Position numbers and translations under genes: made by a program. The notes under the pieces were generated by a model. The model saw only the letters and a list, made by a program, of their open reading frames with translations. It had not been told where the DNA came from and did no database searches. From Pseudomonas ceruminis (GTDB taxonomy: Bacteria; Pseudomonadota; Gammaproteobacteria; Pseudomonadales; Pseudomonadaceae), in NCBI RefSeq assembly GCF_021602025.1, contig NZ_BQHW01000034.1, positions 1 to 46,432 of the forward strand: 46,432 nucleotides of DNA, read 5' to 3'. Of the stretch, positions 7,296 to 15,729 are shown one piece after another. How positions within the stretch are numbered: position 1 is the stretch's first letter; each line of letters starts with the position of its first letter.

Positions 7296-7808
7296 CTAAA
7301 GTGCTTCCGCCAATCCGATATCGAGCTCCCTCGCCTGGATGTCCGGAGCACTGCCGGCACCGGTATTCAAGACTGGTGCAGCAGGCACAACCCAGTTGTA
7401 TTGGTGCCCCGACAGCAGCCGCGCTGCGACTTTGTTCGACAGGCTTGAACGCCAGCGCAAAATCAAGTATTCCTCGATTTCCTTGCGCCCAAACGGGACC
7501 GCACAGAAGGACAGTTCGTAGTTGCTCGAATATACGCTGATCAGGCCATTTCTGTCCCTGGCGCCAAGCCCGAACAAATCGCAGGTTCTGCGCGCAAAGG
7601 TATGGTGCTTAAAGACGGTGAGGTCACCCATTCTGGCGCGAAGTGCCGAGGTTTCGCCAACGTAGATTGGAGTTCTCTCCTGCCATATCACGTAAACCCC
7701 AGCGTCAAGTGTGATGTCCTTTTTCCAGTCGTCATCACCAGCCAATACTCGCCTTGGTGCGGCAATGATCAGGGCTTCGTGGTGACGTAGTTGCTCTTGA
7801 ACGTTCAT
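7296..7808 (-). CDS. GIY-YIG nuclease-domain protein
   Basis: 170 residues. The GIY-YIG core is visible: GVYVIW (37-42) and IYVGET (48-53), with arginines at 57 and 59 in LRARM, a glutamate in GRKEIEEY (about 112-113) for metal binding, and SLSNKV (123-127) giving the family asparagine. Members of this superfamily cut DNA with one metal ion. Beyond the single domain there is no clear DNA-binding extension, so the target cannot be named. It could be a repair, restriction or mobile-element nuclease. It is the last gene of the unit headed at 9467. Start ATG at 7808 with GAGG nearby. Confidence 0.75.
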   Translation of the reverse strand: MNVQEQLRHHEALIIAAPRRVLAGDDDWKKDITLDAGVYVIWQERTPIYVGETSALRARMGDLTVFKHHTFARRTCDLFGLGARDRNGLISVYSSNYELSFCAVPFGRKEIEEYLILRWRSSLSNKVAARLLSGHQYNWVVPAAPVLNTGAGSAPDIQARELDIGLAEAL

Positions 7809-7889
7809 GTGGCCTCAACTCCAGGGCGAGAGACTCAAAGGGCCGAATCAGCCTACAGCCGAATAATGACCGAATACGGCCCGATATCA

Positions 7890-8354
7890 TCACTCGGAAC
7901 GCTGAGCTGTTGCCGACTGTTTGAGTGACTTTACGTACAATGACGATACGTATTCACCTTGAGCTTTCGCTTCCTGGACTACGTCATAGCGCTCACCGGC
8001 CAGAAAAAGATCCAGCACAGCTTGACACGTTTTCGGGCCAAACATGTCTTCCACCCATTCCAGATACGAACGACCTTTATTCGCCCAGAAAAGCTTCACA
8101 ACAAAAAACGAACACCAGGCAAAATACATCATCGGTATTCCAACATAGTGAGATATTGGTCGCCCCTCACTGTGTAGAAACTTACTACAAGCTAACACAG
8201 TCGCTACCAAAGCAAGAAATGGCAAATAAAACTCAACGAATCTTCGCTTGGATACAAGAAAAGCCAAGCGACTTAGCTTTATTGCAGATGCAAATGAGAC
8301 ATTACCGATTTCTAGCTGCTCATACAGCGTAGGCGCTTTTTTAAAAAAATTCAT
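7890..8354 (-). CDS. two-TM membrane protein, AT-rich gene
   Basis: 154 residues with membrane segments at about 41-60 and 70-90, flanked by soluble N- and C-terminal parts; the C-terminal 60 residues are helical and charged. Base composition is visibly more AT-rich than the neighbours, suggesting separate origin. No family recognised. Confidence 0.6.
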   Translation of the reverse strand: MNFFKKAPTLYEQLEIGNVSFASAIKLSRLAFLVSKRRFVEFYLPFLALVATVLACSKFLHSEGRPISHYVGIPMMYFAWCSFFVVKLFWANKGRSYLEWVEDMFGPKTCQAVLDLFLAGERYDVVQEAKAQGEYVSSLYVKSLKQSATAQRSE

Positions 8355-8451
8355 GCATTATATCCAATCAGCATGTACAAAATTAGAAGCTTACGCCACC
8401 AACCTGGATTGCAGCTATAGCGGGTTGAAACCAGCGTACCAATCACCGAAT

Positions 8452-8826
8452 TCAGCTCATTTTAATTTCGTTTCGGCTCCGAATTCGCTTTTGCCGCCAT
8501 TTTCGCAGTACTGCAAATACATCGCACACCATCCCGTGCCAAACCAAAATCATGACTATCAGAGTAAAATAGTCTGGTATCCCATCTAAGACAGCAAGAC
8601 TGCGCACATCAAAGCTCTCTGTAGAAGTAAAAATCTTGCCAATCGTTGAAACTAGCAAGGCAATCACTACTAAAACCACTGCAGAGCGCAATAAACTCAA
8701 AACAGTTAGAACAACAAACATTGCCATCGCTTTGAGCGTGACAATGGTGAAGAATCGAGGGCGCTCACAAACACCGAGCCAGTTTGTCTTCCAGCCAGAA
8801 TTACCATTCTTGAATTTTCTTTTCAT
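8452..8826 (-). CDS. membrane protein, AT-rich gene
   Basis: 124 residues with a basic N-terminus, a long hydrophobic stretch at about 28-60 that may hold two segments, another at about 86-108, and a very basic C-terminus (RKWRQKRIRSRNEIK). Like its neighbour it is AT-rich. Function unknown. Confidence 0.6.
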   Translation of the reverse strand: MKRKFKNGNSGWKTNWLGVCERPRFFTIVTLKAMAMFVVLTVLSLLRSAVVLVVIALLVSTIGKIFTSTESFDVRSLAVLDGIPDYFTLIVMILVWHGMVCDVFAVLRKWRQKRIRSRNEIKMS

Positions 8827-8832
8827 CTCGAC

Positions 8833-9201
8833 TCAACCTGCACAATTGTTTGGGCTGGAGGGAGTGCGCGAGGCAGAAACAGCATCAATGCCTAGTGCAA
8901 CCTCAATCTGCGCTTGGGAAGGCTGCTCGACTGCACTTCCAGCATCACAGCATTGGCCATCTACGCCAGGGCAGCCTGTGGCTACTGTCCGCTTCTTCTT
9001 GAATCCGAACCCATGCCCTGTGGCCAGGTGTACAAACGGCAGTGCCGCCCAGTACCCAACCACAAGCGATGCCGCCTTAGCGGTAAGCCCGGGCAACGTG
9101 TATGCGAATGAGCTCGCAGAAAAAGCTGCGATGCAGATGGCGCCAACCACGTAGTTGCGCCGAATTTGATTTTGGGCGGGCTGCTGGCCAGACGAAATCA
9201 T
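8833..9201 (-). CDS. two-TM protein with C-terminal cysteines
   Basis: 122 residues from MISSGQQPAQNQIRRNYVVG at 9201, preferred to the start at 9282 because its ATG overlaps the TGA of the upstream gene by 4 bp. Membrane segments at about 17-35 and 41-60; the tail holds a C and a CC pair (TGCPGVDGQCCDAG). Function unknown. Confidence 0.6.
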   Translation of the reverse strand: MISSGQQPAQNQIRRNYVVGAICIAAFSASSFAYTLPGLTAKAASLVVGYWAALPFVHLATGHGFGFKKKRTVATGCPGVDGQCCDAGSAVEQPSQAQIEVALGIDAVSASRTPSSPNNCAG

Positions 9202-9467
9202 GGTGCAGTCCCCTTGAAAGCTTCGGCCTGACGCTCGACTAGCGCGCTTCGGTTGGCATCCACCAGGAGCCGATTTGCGCATTTCGAATCACGGGTCGCC
9301 GCCTCAATTTCCTCAGGTGTCGCAGATGAAAAATCAGTTCTCAGCTTGCTCAAACCTAGGCCGTTGTAGGCCAGCGGTCCTCCGATCAGAGCGAGCAACG
9401 CTACGCCCCAGTAAACCGCACGCATGCGGGTGTTTTTTTCTGAACTCACCAAGGATCTCCTGGACAT
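9198..9467 (-). CDS. single-TM protein
   Basis: 89 residues from MSRRSLVSSEKNTRMRAVYW, with GGAAAACGAG ahead of the ATG at 9467. One membrane segment at about 18-36, with the charged remainder probably outside the cytoplasm. It is first in its unit, 30 bp behind the box at 9498-9514. The open frame upstream to 9596 crosses the IS66 end and is not part of the gene. Confidence 0.6.
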   Translation of the reverse strand: MSRRSLVSSEKNTRMRAVYWGVALLALIGGPLAYNGLGLSKLRTDFSSATPEEIEAATRDSKCANRLLVDANRSALVERQAEAFKGTAP

Positions 9468-9497
9468 GGCTCGTTTTCCGGAATAAAAAATAACACA

Positions 9498-9514
9498 TAA
9501 CGCGTACAGATAAT
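9498..9514 (-). promoter_or_regulatory. conserved operon-head box, copy c
   Basis: Minus strand ATTATCTGTACGCGTTA, matching the consensus with C at the variable position. It is shared in extended form with copy a, since TACTAG precedes both. It heads the unit 9467 to 7296 and lies 67 bp from the IS66 insertion. Confidence 0.6.
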
Positions 9515-9572
9515 TAACTAGTATTGTTATATTCCTTCGCTCAGGCCACAAGGCCACAGACGACAGGACACC

Positions 9573-9580
9573 AAACAGAA
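9573..9580. repeat. IS66 target-site duplication, left copy
   Basis: AAACAGAA, identical to 11964-11971. Eight-base duplication is the rule for IS66, so the insertion is intact and probably recent. Confidence 0.95.
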
Positions 9581-9611
9581 GTAAGCGTCCGCCCAACTCA
9601 CCTTGCGTAAG

Positions 9612-11147
9612 TCAGGCCGGTACCCACTGATGCGGCAGCAACTGCCCGATCTCACTGGCCCGTTGGGTCGGCAGCCGCGTCAGCACATCCTTGAGATAGG
9701 CATACGGATCATGCCCATTCATGCGTGCCGACTGGATCAAGCTCATGATCGCCGCCGCGCGTTTGCCGCTGCGCAACGACCCGGCAAACAACCAGTTCGA
9801 GCGCCCGAGTGCCCATGGCCGTATCTGGTTCTCGACCTGGTTGTTGTCGATGGGCACAGCCCCATCGTCCAGGTAGCGCGTCAGCGCTACCCAGCGTTTC
9901 AGGCTGTAATCGAGGGCTTTGGCCGTGGCTGATCCGTTGGGCACCAGGTCACGCTGGGCCAACATCCACTCATGCAGTGTTTTGCTGATCGGTACCGCTA
10001 GTTCCTGACGTATTCGCCAACGATCTTCATCATTCATGTCTCGCGCCTGGCGTTCGACCTCGTACAGGCCGCTGATCGAGTGCAGCGCCTGTTCGGCCAA
10101 TTGGCTTTTGTTCGCCACATGCAGATCGAAAAACTTGCGACGGGCGTGGGCCATGCAACCGATTTCAGTGATGCCTTGTTCAAACCCGGCTTTGTAGCCA
10201 GCGAAGTCGTCGCAGACCAGCTTGCCGTTCCAGTCACCCAGGAAGTTGCGCGCATGTTCGCCAGCACGGCTTGGGCTGAAGTCGTAAACCACCGCCTTGA
10301 GCGCCGAAAACGGCGTGGTGCTGTAGGCCCAGACAGAAGCCCGGTGGGTTTTCTTCTCGCCTGGCGCAAGCATTTGCACCGGTGTCTCATCAGCGTGGAT
10401 CACGCCCTGGTTCAGCACGGCTTCACGCAGTGCATCGACCAGTGGCTGAAGCCGCACGCCGGTTTGTCCGACCCACTGCGCCAGGGTCGAGCGAGCAATT
10501 GCCAGCCCGGCACGGCCAAAGATTTTCTCCTGCCGGTACAGCGGCAAGTGATCGGCAAACTTGGCCACCATCACGTGGGCCAACAAACCTGTGGTCGGGA
10601 TACCTTTGTCGATAACCTGGGCTGGCACCGGGGCCTGGATCAGGGTTTCGCACTGGCGACAGGCCCATTTGCCCCGCACATGTTGCTCGACGGTAAACAC
10701 GCCCGGCGTGTAATCCAGCTTTTCGCTGACGTCTTCGCCGATGCGTTGGAGCTGGCAACCACAGGCGCACTGAGTGTTTTCGGGTTCATGGCGAATGACG
10801 GTGCGTGGAAACTGCGGCGGCAAGGGCGCACGTTTCGGGGATTGCCGTGGTTCGGACTGTGGCGCAGCTGGTAGGAGCTGTTTTAGCTCGGCCTCGATAG
10901 CTTCAAGGTCTGTGTCGAGCAGGTCATCCAGCAAGCTGCTTTGAGCCGGGCTGATTTGCTCGCTGCGCTTGGCAAACTTGTGCCGTTTGAGCAGGGCGAT
11001 TTCGAACTTGAACTGTTCGATGAGGATTTCATCGTTTTGGATCTTCCTGCTCATCGCCTCGACCTGGGATTGCAACTGCAACGCCTGTGCCGCCAAGGCA
11101 CGAAGCTGTTCCGGGGTCATCTGGTCGAGGTTGGGCGAGAAAGTCAT
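9612..11147 (-). CDS. tnpC: IS66 transposase TnpC
   Basis: 511 residues from MTFSPNLDQMTPEQLRALAA, the usual length for this transposase. After an N-terminal coiled-coil segment comes a cysteine cluster (CACGCQL, later CRQC) that forms the zinc-binding part. Then follow the DDE residues in IHADETPVQM, VCDDFAGYKAG and NNQVENQIRPWALGRSNW. The SLRSGKRAAAIMSLIQSA tail is also typical. It catalyses transposition together with TnpA and TnpB. A start at 11186 is possible but adds an unconserved segment. No inactivating change is seen. Confidence 0.96.
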   Translation of the reverse strand: MTFSPNLDQMTPEQLRALAAQALQLQSQVEAMSRKIQNDEILIEQFKFEIALLKRHKFAKRSEQISPAQSSLLDDLLDTDLEAIEAELKQLLPAAPQSEPRQSPKRAPLPPQFPRTVIRHEPENTQCACGCQLQRIGEDVSEKLDYTPGVFTVEQHVRGKWACRQCETLIQAPVPAQVIDKGIPTTGLLAHVMVAKFADHLPLYRQEKIFGRAGLAIARSTLAQWVGQTGVRLQPLVDALREAVLNQGVIHADETPVQMLAPGEKKTHRASVWAYSTTPFSALKAVVYDFSPSRAGEHARNFLGDWNGKLVCDDFAGYKAGFEQGITEIGCMAHARRKFFDLHVANKSQLAEQALHSISGLYEVERQARDMNDEDRWRIRQELAVPISKTLHEWMLAQRDLVPNGSATAKALDYSLKRWVALTRYLDDGAVPIDNNQVENQIRPWALGRSNWLFAGSLRSGKRAAAIMSLIQSARMNGHDPYAYLKDVLTRLPTQRASEIGQLLPHQWVPA

Positions 11148-11210
11148 GCCGCCGATTGTGCCAGAGCAGGCGCGGGACGACGACAAGTAGACCGGCCAAA
11201 TGGCCGGCGT

Positions 11211-11546
11211 TTACAGCATGCTGATCACACCGCCGGCGCCAACGCGCTGCCACGGCAAGCCCAGTACCAACGCCTGGAGTTGTTCGTTGTCGAGCTCGAC
11301 CTCGCAGCCATGGCGAATGCCGGGCCAGTGGAACTTGCCTTGGTTCAGTCGCCGTGCGGCAAGCCAGACGCCCACGCCGTCGTGCACCAGCACTTTCATC
11401 CGGTTGGCCCGGCGATTGGCGAACAGATAAGCGCAGTGCGGCTTCGCCGCACCAAACACCGCGATTACTCGGGCTAAAGCGGTTTCGGTACCGGCGCGCA
11501 TGTCCATCGGCTCGGTGGCCAGCCAGATCGCATCGATGCGGATCAT
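11211..11546 (-). CDS. tnpB: IS66 accessory protein TnpB
   Basis: 111 residues with the family pattern PMDMRAGTETALARVIAVFG, then HCAYLFANRRANRMKVLVHDG and the GVWLAARRLNQGKFHWP segment. It is required for IS66 transposition but its biochemical role is not settled. Its start overlaps the tnpA stop by 4 bp (ATGA), giving coupled translation. Confidence 0.95.
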   Translation of the reverse strand: MIRIDAIWLATEPMDMRAGTETALARVIAVFGAAKPHCAYLFANRRANRMKVLVHDGVGVWLAARRLNQGKFHWPGIRHGCEVELDNEQLQALVLGLPWQRVGAGGVISML

Positions 11547-11863
11547 TGAGAGACAGCCCGGATAAATTGCGCGCAGCCCTCAGGATCTGAGGTTGGCCAT
11601 TTCACCGTGATCACTTGCCCGGCCATGGGCAACTCGATGATCACTGACGCCTCGACTGGCCGTTTAGGTGGGGCTTTTAGCGGGACGAAAGCCGGTAGTG
11701 AAGCTGCTGCAGGCTGATCTCGATAGAGCGGCAGCCATTTGCGGATGACGTTGGCATTGATGCCGTGGCTGATGGCAACACTGGACACCGTCGCGCCAGG
11801 TTGCAGGCATTCCTGAACGACTTGGGCTTTGAATGGTTTCGGATAAGAGCTTCGTTGGCGCAT
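11543..11863 (-). CDS. tnpA: IS66 accessory protein TnpA
   Basis: 106 residues. The N-terminal helix-turn-helix reads YPKPFKAQVVQECLQPGATV followed by SSVAISHGINANVIRKWLP, the usual TnpA/IS3-like DNA-binding domain. The C-terminal half is more variable. First gene of the element; its promoter must lie in 11864-11939. Confidence 0.95.
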   Translation of the reverse strand: MRQRSSYPKPFKAQVVQECLQPGATVSSVAISHGINANVIRKWLPLYRDQPAAASLPAFVPLKAPPKRPVEASVIIELPMAGQVITVKWPTSDPEGCAQFIRAVSQ

Positions 11864-11971
11864 GGAAATCCTGGCGATAAGGGTGATCGCGTCCGCTTAA
11901 AAATACGCGGACACCATCGCCCTTAATGCTGGAGTTCGGAAGGTGAGTTCGCCGGACGCTTACAAACAGAA

Positions 11972-12370
11972 ATGAAATGGGATGACTTGAACAAGCGACG
12001 GCAGTGGTGGCTTACCGGCTTTATCGCTCTAAAGATGTGGAATCAGTGGGCGCTCGTGATGATCTGCGCCCTGGTCACGACTGCTGCGTTCTACTACCCA
12101 ATGCTTCAGATCCGGGAGCTGTACGGGAACATCGCGTCAGCCATTTTTTACGCTGCAGCCTATTTCCTCTGCGCCAAGCACATTGGATTTTGGATCATCA
12201 ACCCCATCTGTGGGCTCATCAGCCTAAACGACGTCAAGCGAGCGTACGGCCCTCTCACCCGTCGGCATGTCCAGGACTGGGTCGTAGACTGGTGTACTCA
12301 GCCGGCCGGGTTCGCTGAGGTGCCACTGGACATTGCACAGTTCGCCCGGGCAAACGGCGAAGGCAAGTAG
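11972..12370 (+). CDS. membrane protein gene separated from its upstream region by IS66
   Basis: 132 residues from MKWDDLNKRRQWWLTGFIAL, with hydrophobic segments near 28-48 and 52-72 and a soluble C-terminal half. The ATG begins at the first base after the IS66 target duplication. Before insertion the sequence would have read AGGACACCAAACAGAAATG, so the element lies between the ribosome-binding site and the start codon. The gene now has no Shine-Dalgarno sequence of its own and is probably silent or poorly expressed. No family recognised. An imperfect alternative is that a TTG at 9524 was the original start. Confidence 0.6.
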   Translation: MKWDDLNKRRQWWLTGFIALKMWNQWALVMICALVTTAAFYYPMLQIRELYGNIASAIFYAAAYFLCAKHIGFWIINPICGLISLNDVKRAYGPLTRRHVQDWVVDWCTQPAGFAEVPLDIAQFARANGEGK

Positions 12371-12383
12371 TCTACTCATATGC

Positions 12384-12420
12384 GCTCGGCCTCGACTCCC
12401 CAGCTGAGTCGAGGCCGAGC
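12384..12420. terminator. strong hairpin between convergent genes
   Basis: Perfect 14-bp stem GCTCGGCCTCGACT/AGTCGAGGCCGAGC with a 9-base loop, located between the plus-strand stop at 12370 and the minus-strand stop at 12486. No T-run on either side, so intrinsic termination is uncertain; it may protect 3' ends. Confidence 0.5.
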
Positions 12421-12485
12421 AGCACTACTGCCACACGCTCTCGCAGGCGCATCTGCGCAGCCACCTGCATTCCATGAATCATGGT

Positions 12486-13256
12486 TCAATCATCGTCTTT
12501 CGCAAGGCCGTAAGCGCTATGCGCAGGCCCGTGACCGCCGGTAAGGTCGTACAGCTCCTCGACTGTGTAGATGTTGCCGTTATCGCCGAACAGCACCCGA
12601 TCGTCACGGTTGAACGAAGCTACAGCGCCCGGCTTCGGCCGGCGGCACCACAGCGCGATGTCTCGGATGAAGAAGCCCGTCGAGATGACTGCATAAACCA
12701 AGAATGTGAACAGCACTCCCTTCGTAACGAGCGCAAGCGCTCCAACGCCTAGGAACGCCAAAAGCCCTTTCGGCACTGTGTGGTCAGGGTCTCGCAGATG
12801 GCTCAGGCTGCAGCCGAAGGAAAACATCACCAGGGCCGCGGCGATCGCTACGCCCACATCTGCTTCAGCGCTTTTCTCGATGGTTCCCCAGATACCCGCG
12901 GCCACCGACCCTGCAATTGCGCCCAGGTGACGAACCAGCGCCAGCGGGGTGCGACGAATCCTATCCTCGATAGCCCAGAGGGCGCGTGTGGGCGCCATCA
13001 TCTTGGGTGCCCTGACCATGCCGGCCAGTCCATCCACGGCGGCTTCCATCATGCGGACAGTCGACTGAGTCACCACCGACGTAGCCGCAAGATCGTGGAT
13101 CAGCTGCACGCTACGCTTGAACTCTGGGGTTGCTCGCTTGACCGATCCTGGGTTGAAGTCAGCCAGGTCGATGCTGCCAGCGTACAAACCAAGGTAACCA
13201 GCAATCAAGGCCTCGGCTCGCACCACCTGTCGATCAACAATTCTGTTCAGATTCAT
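12486..13256 (-). CDS. multi-pass membrane protein, unknown function
   Basis: 256 residues. The N-terminal 100 residues are soluble. Hydrophobic segments follow at about 105-125, 133-150 and 165-195, and the C-terminal 60 residues are soluble, containing FNRDDRVLFGDNGNIYTVEELYDLTG. GGACGAG precedes the ATG. No family recognised. Confidence 0.65.
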   Translation of the reverse strand: MNLNRIVDRQVVRAEALIAGYLGLYAGSIDLADFNPGSVKRATPEFKRSVQLIHDLAATSVVTQSTVRMMEAAVDGLAGMVRAPKMMAPTRALWAIEDRIRRTPLALVRHLGAIAGSVAAGIWGTIEKSAEADVGVAIAAALVMFSFGCSLSHLRDPDHTVPKGLLAFLGVGALALVTKGVLFTFLVYAVISTGFFIRDIALWCRRPKPGAVASFNRDDRVLFGDNGNIYTVEELYDLTGGHGPAHSAYGLAKDDD

Positions 13257-13331
13257 CGCTCGTCCATTCGATTGCCCTTGCTGGCTAAAGGCTCCAGCAG
13301 CATCTAAGAATGCAACCTCAACAACCAGACT

Positions 13332-13353
13332 AGCCCAGCTCGATGGCTGGGCT
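13332..13353 (-). terminator. hairpin after the 71-aa gene; shares an 18-mer with 23150-23167
   Basis: Stem AGCCCAGC/GGCTGGGCT around TCGAT, 22 bp after the stop of the gene at 13376. The 18-base core CCCAGCTCGATGGCTGGG is repeated exactly at 23150-23167. No T-run follows on the minus strand. Confidence 0.45.
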
Positions 13354-13375
13354 TGAGTACACCTGGTGCTTGCTC

Positions 13376-13591
13376 CTACTTCAGCACTTTATTCAGGCCG
13401 TCACGCAGACACCGGGCCTGATCCTCGTAACGCTCGGAACGGTCTAGGACCTGACCGCTCGCATTCGTGGTTTGCCAAACGCTGTCCCCAGTGTCAATTT
13501 CGTCAACCAGCAACTCAAGCACCTGGCTGCTGTCGATCTGCACACTGTAGGCCAGCTCGAAGCCCTCCAGTTCTTCTTGCTCTGTGCTCAT
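13376..13591 (-). CDS. small acidic protein, unknown function
   Basis: 71 residues, MSTEQEELEGFELAYSVQID onward, strongly acidic N-terminal half. GGAGAG lies well placed before the ATG. It follows the exoribonuclease gene by 44 bp and probably shares its transcript. No family recognised. Confidence 0.6.
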   Translation of the reverse strand: MSTEQEELEGFELAYSVQIDSSQVLELLVDEIDTGDSVWQTTNASGQVLDRSERYEDQARCLRDGLNKVLK

Positions 13592-13635
13592 TTGCCTAGC
13601 TCTCCATTCTCGCGGCAGTCAACAGGACGTCTCAT

Positions 13636-15729
13636 TCAGCTCGCTATTTTCACTTGCCCAAGGATTTCGGCAGCAGCTAGCTCTTTCGCGACTTTCTTAC
13701 CTCCAGCCACTGTCTTGGCCGAAAGCACATTTCCATCTACCACAATTCGCGCCACGCATTCGAATTGCGGAGGGGCAATGCTCAGCTGGGTGAAGATGTA
13801 ACTGGGCTCCGCCAGCCTGTTTTTTTGTGCCATCTCATTTAGCTGCACTACCGGGTTTGAGCTGCTCACGGAAGTCGCCTCACGTGACTTGGCCAGTCGC
13901 TCCAATAGGATGGCCGAAGCAGCTGCTTCAGCGGCCTTCTTGGTTGCACACTCTGGTGAGGTAGCACTTTCGACGTCGCCACCCTTCGGGTGGACAGTCG
14001 CGGTGGCTGTGAAGCTTGCAGCATTTGACGGTCCACTCATCGCGACATGCAAATGGGGAGCAGCCCACCCCCGCTTCCGGCAAAGTTCAATTAGCGCACC
14101 TTTGTAGTCAGTAGCGCGGGGCGCTGGAGAGCTTGATGACTGCGTCGGAGCCTCAGGGTTAAGGCTGTTTATGGGCAAACTCAAGTGACGACACAAAATC
14201 TCGACCATGGCTTTCTGCTTTGCTACACGCTTCTCGCGGTGCACACCAACACCCTGAAGACGCCGCCCACTTGCCGAGACAGCAACCACACACTTGAAGC
14301 CTCCATTTACACCGTGCACCGTTTCATCGAGCCCCTCAAAAACTTGAGTCTGGATTCCGTTCATGATGATCCTGACCACGTTGTGAGGGTGCTGGCACAT
14401 CCAGTTCGAGAAAGCCACCCCAAGATCTTCGGTGATTGCTTCCCTTGGGATTTGAATCGCAAGTCGATCGACGATGGCGTCCGCTATCGTGTTGTTGTTG
14501 AGTCTTCGTATCAATTCAGCCACTACAGCTTCAGGCAAATGACCGGCGTCTTTCGCGAGCTTCACGGCAGCGCTGAGTACGTTGTCCTCCATATTGACCA
14601 GGTTCCCACTCGCCACCAAGCGCTGAGCTTTCCGCGCCAGCACCTCCTTGTGGTAGTCGACAGTGGATTCGGATCGCTCTCGCAGCGTTTTGTTGATCGA
14701 CGCAGAGATTGTAAGCAGATCTGCTTGCGAATATGGCAGCGGGCAATTGTCGAGATGCGCCCGAATCTGGCGAATGTTCACCAAGTCGGCATACCGACGA
14801 AGCGGAGAGGTGCCGTGGAGGTACAGCGTTAGGCCAAGACCGTAATGCCCACGCGCCACGCCATCGTAAACAGCACGCTCTATGAGTGCCCCTAACTGCG
14901 CACCCACAGAGGCTTCGGTCACCAGCCCCTCTTTCAACCACTGCTCGACTGTGTTGGCCAGGTCCAGTGCATGCGGAGCGGAGACTCGGCTTGCGTGGTT
15001 ACGGTATACCGCCGGCAGCCCATTCTCGGCCATGAAGAGGGCTATTTGGGAATTCGTCAGAATCATGAATTCTTGCACGATGATGTGCCCGACCATCTGA
15101 TCCAACGACTCGTATTGGCGAAGATTGCCCTCCTCATCCGAGAGCATGAGCTTGCGAATATCGTAAAGGGCAAGCGCTCCTTTCGATCGGCGGCGCTGCA
15201 GCAGCAGCGTCGAAACCCTACTGAGGAGCTCCACCATTTCACGCAAAGGGCTTTGAGTGCTTCGGGCTATCTCCGGAATGGCCTCATATGTGAGACGGGT
15301 GTTGACGGTGATAACCTGGCAGCTAGGTTCAAAACCGACGACCTCAAGCGAGCTATTGAGCGTGATTGTAAAAACCATCGCTTGCCGTGGTTGCCCCGCG
15401 ACAAGGCTACTTTGATCTGCGCCGATGTGCCGTGGCAGCATTGTTTGCACTGCACGATCTCGGGCATAGATCGAGGCGGCCCGCTCAAACGCCAACTTAT
15501 CGTCATGAGAGCCGACCCCAACCTTCGCAGAAGGATCGGCGATGGCAACTGATATGATGTACAGATCGCCGCTCTGGGTGATCGATATCGCGTCGTCGAT
15601 ATCAAGCGTTTTCTGGGAATCGATGGTCACGAAGAATGGTGAAGTCACGGTGGATCCTTGGCCTATCAAGCTGTGTGTGGATTCTACACTGGAAGCAGTC
15701 AGAGGGCGGTCATGCCGCCAACTCAACAA
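13636..15729 (-). CDS. RNB-domain exoribonuclease with C-terminal dsRNA-binding domains
   Basis: 697 residues. The RNB catalytic domain starts almost at once: IDSQKTLDIDDA gives aspartates 37, 43, 45 and 46 in the spacing of the four metal-binding aspartates of RNase II. Also present are SIYARDRAVQTMLPRHI (87-102) and GTSPLRRYADLVNIRQ (306-321) with the conserved RRY. RNase II/R normally has cold-shock domains before and an S1 domain after this core; neither is seen. Instead, residues about 437-517, 541-612 and 626-693 look like dsRNA-binding domains. Each ends in a lysine- and alanine-rich helix (EKRVAKQKAMVEIL, ATKKAAEAAASAIL, GGKKVAKELAAAEIL). The second and third are clear, the first less so. 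Predicted activity is 3'-5' hydrolysis of RNA, perhaps of structured or double-stranded substrates. The gene overlaps the upstream PAPS-reductase-like gene by 20 bp, so the two are probably made together. Confidence 0.88.
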   Translation of the reverse strand: MLSWRHDRPLTASSVESTHSLIGQGSTVTSPFFVTIDSQKTLDIDDAISITQSGDLYIISVAIADPSAKVGVGSHDDKLAFERAASIYARDRAVQTMLPRHIGADQSSLVAGQPRQAMVFTITLNSSLEVVGFEPSCQVITVNTRLTYEAIPEIARSTQSPLREMVELLSRVSTLLLQRRRSKGALALYDIRKLMLSDEEGNLRQYESLDQMVGHIIVQEFMILTNSQIALFMAENGLPAVYRNHASRVSAPHALDLANTVEQWLKEGLVTEASVGAQLGALIERAVYDGVARGHYGLGLTLYLHGTSPLRRYADLVNIRQIRAHLDNCPLPYSQADLLTISASINKTLRERSESTVDYHKEVLARKAQRLVASGNLVNMEDNVLSAAVKLAKDAGHLPEAVVAELIRRLNNNTIADAIVDRLAIQIPREAITEDLGVAFSNWMCQHPHNVVRIIMNGIQTQVFEGLDETVHGVNGGFKCVVAVSASGRRLQGVGVHREKRVAKQKAMVEILCRHLSLPINSLNPEAPTQSSSSPAPRATDYKGALIELCRKRGWAAPHLHVAMSGPSNAASFTATATVHPKGGDVESATSPECATKKAAEAAASAILLERLAKSREATSVSSSNPVVQLNEMAQKNRLAEPSYIFTQLSIAPPQFECVARIVVDGNVLSAKTVAGGKKVAKELAAAEILGQVKIAS

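Larger units (their letters stand above)
9581..11963 (-). mobile_element. complete IS66-family insertion sequence
   Basis: 2383 bp with terminal inverted repeats at 9581-9604 and 11940-11963 that agree at 22 of 24 positions, both beginning GTAAGCGTCCG read inward. It holds the three standard genes in order tnpA, tnpB, tnpC on the minus strand and is flanked by a perfect 8-bp duplication. It separates the plus-strand gene at 11972 from its own upstream region. Confidence 0.97.

Noticed and set aside
7301-7540. Plus-strand frame with AGGAGG before a GTG, antisense to the GIY-YIG gene
   Set aside because: Good ribosome-binding site but the product is proline-, serine- and cysteine-rich and mirrors the coding strand of a real gene.
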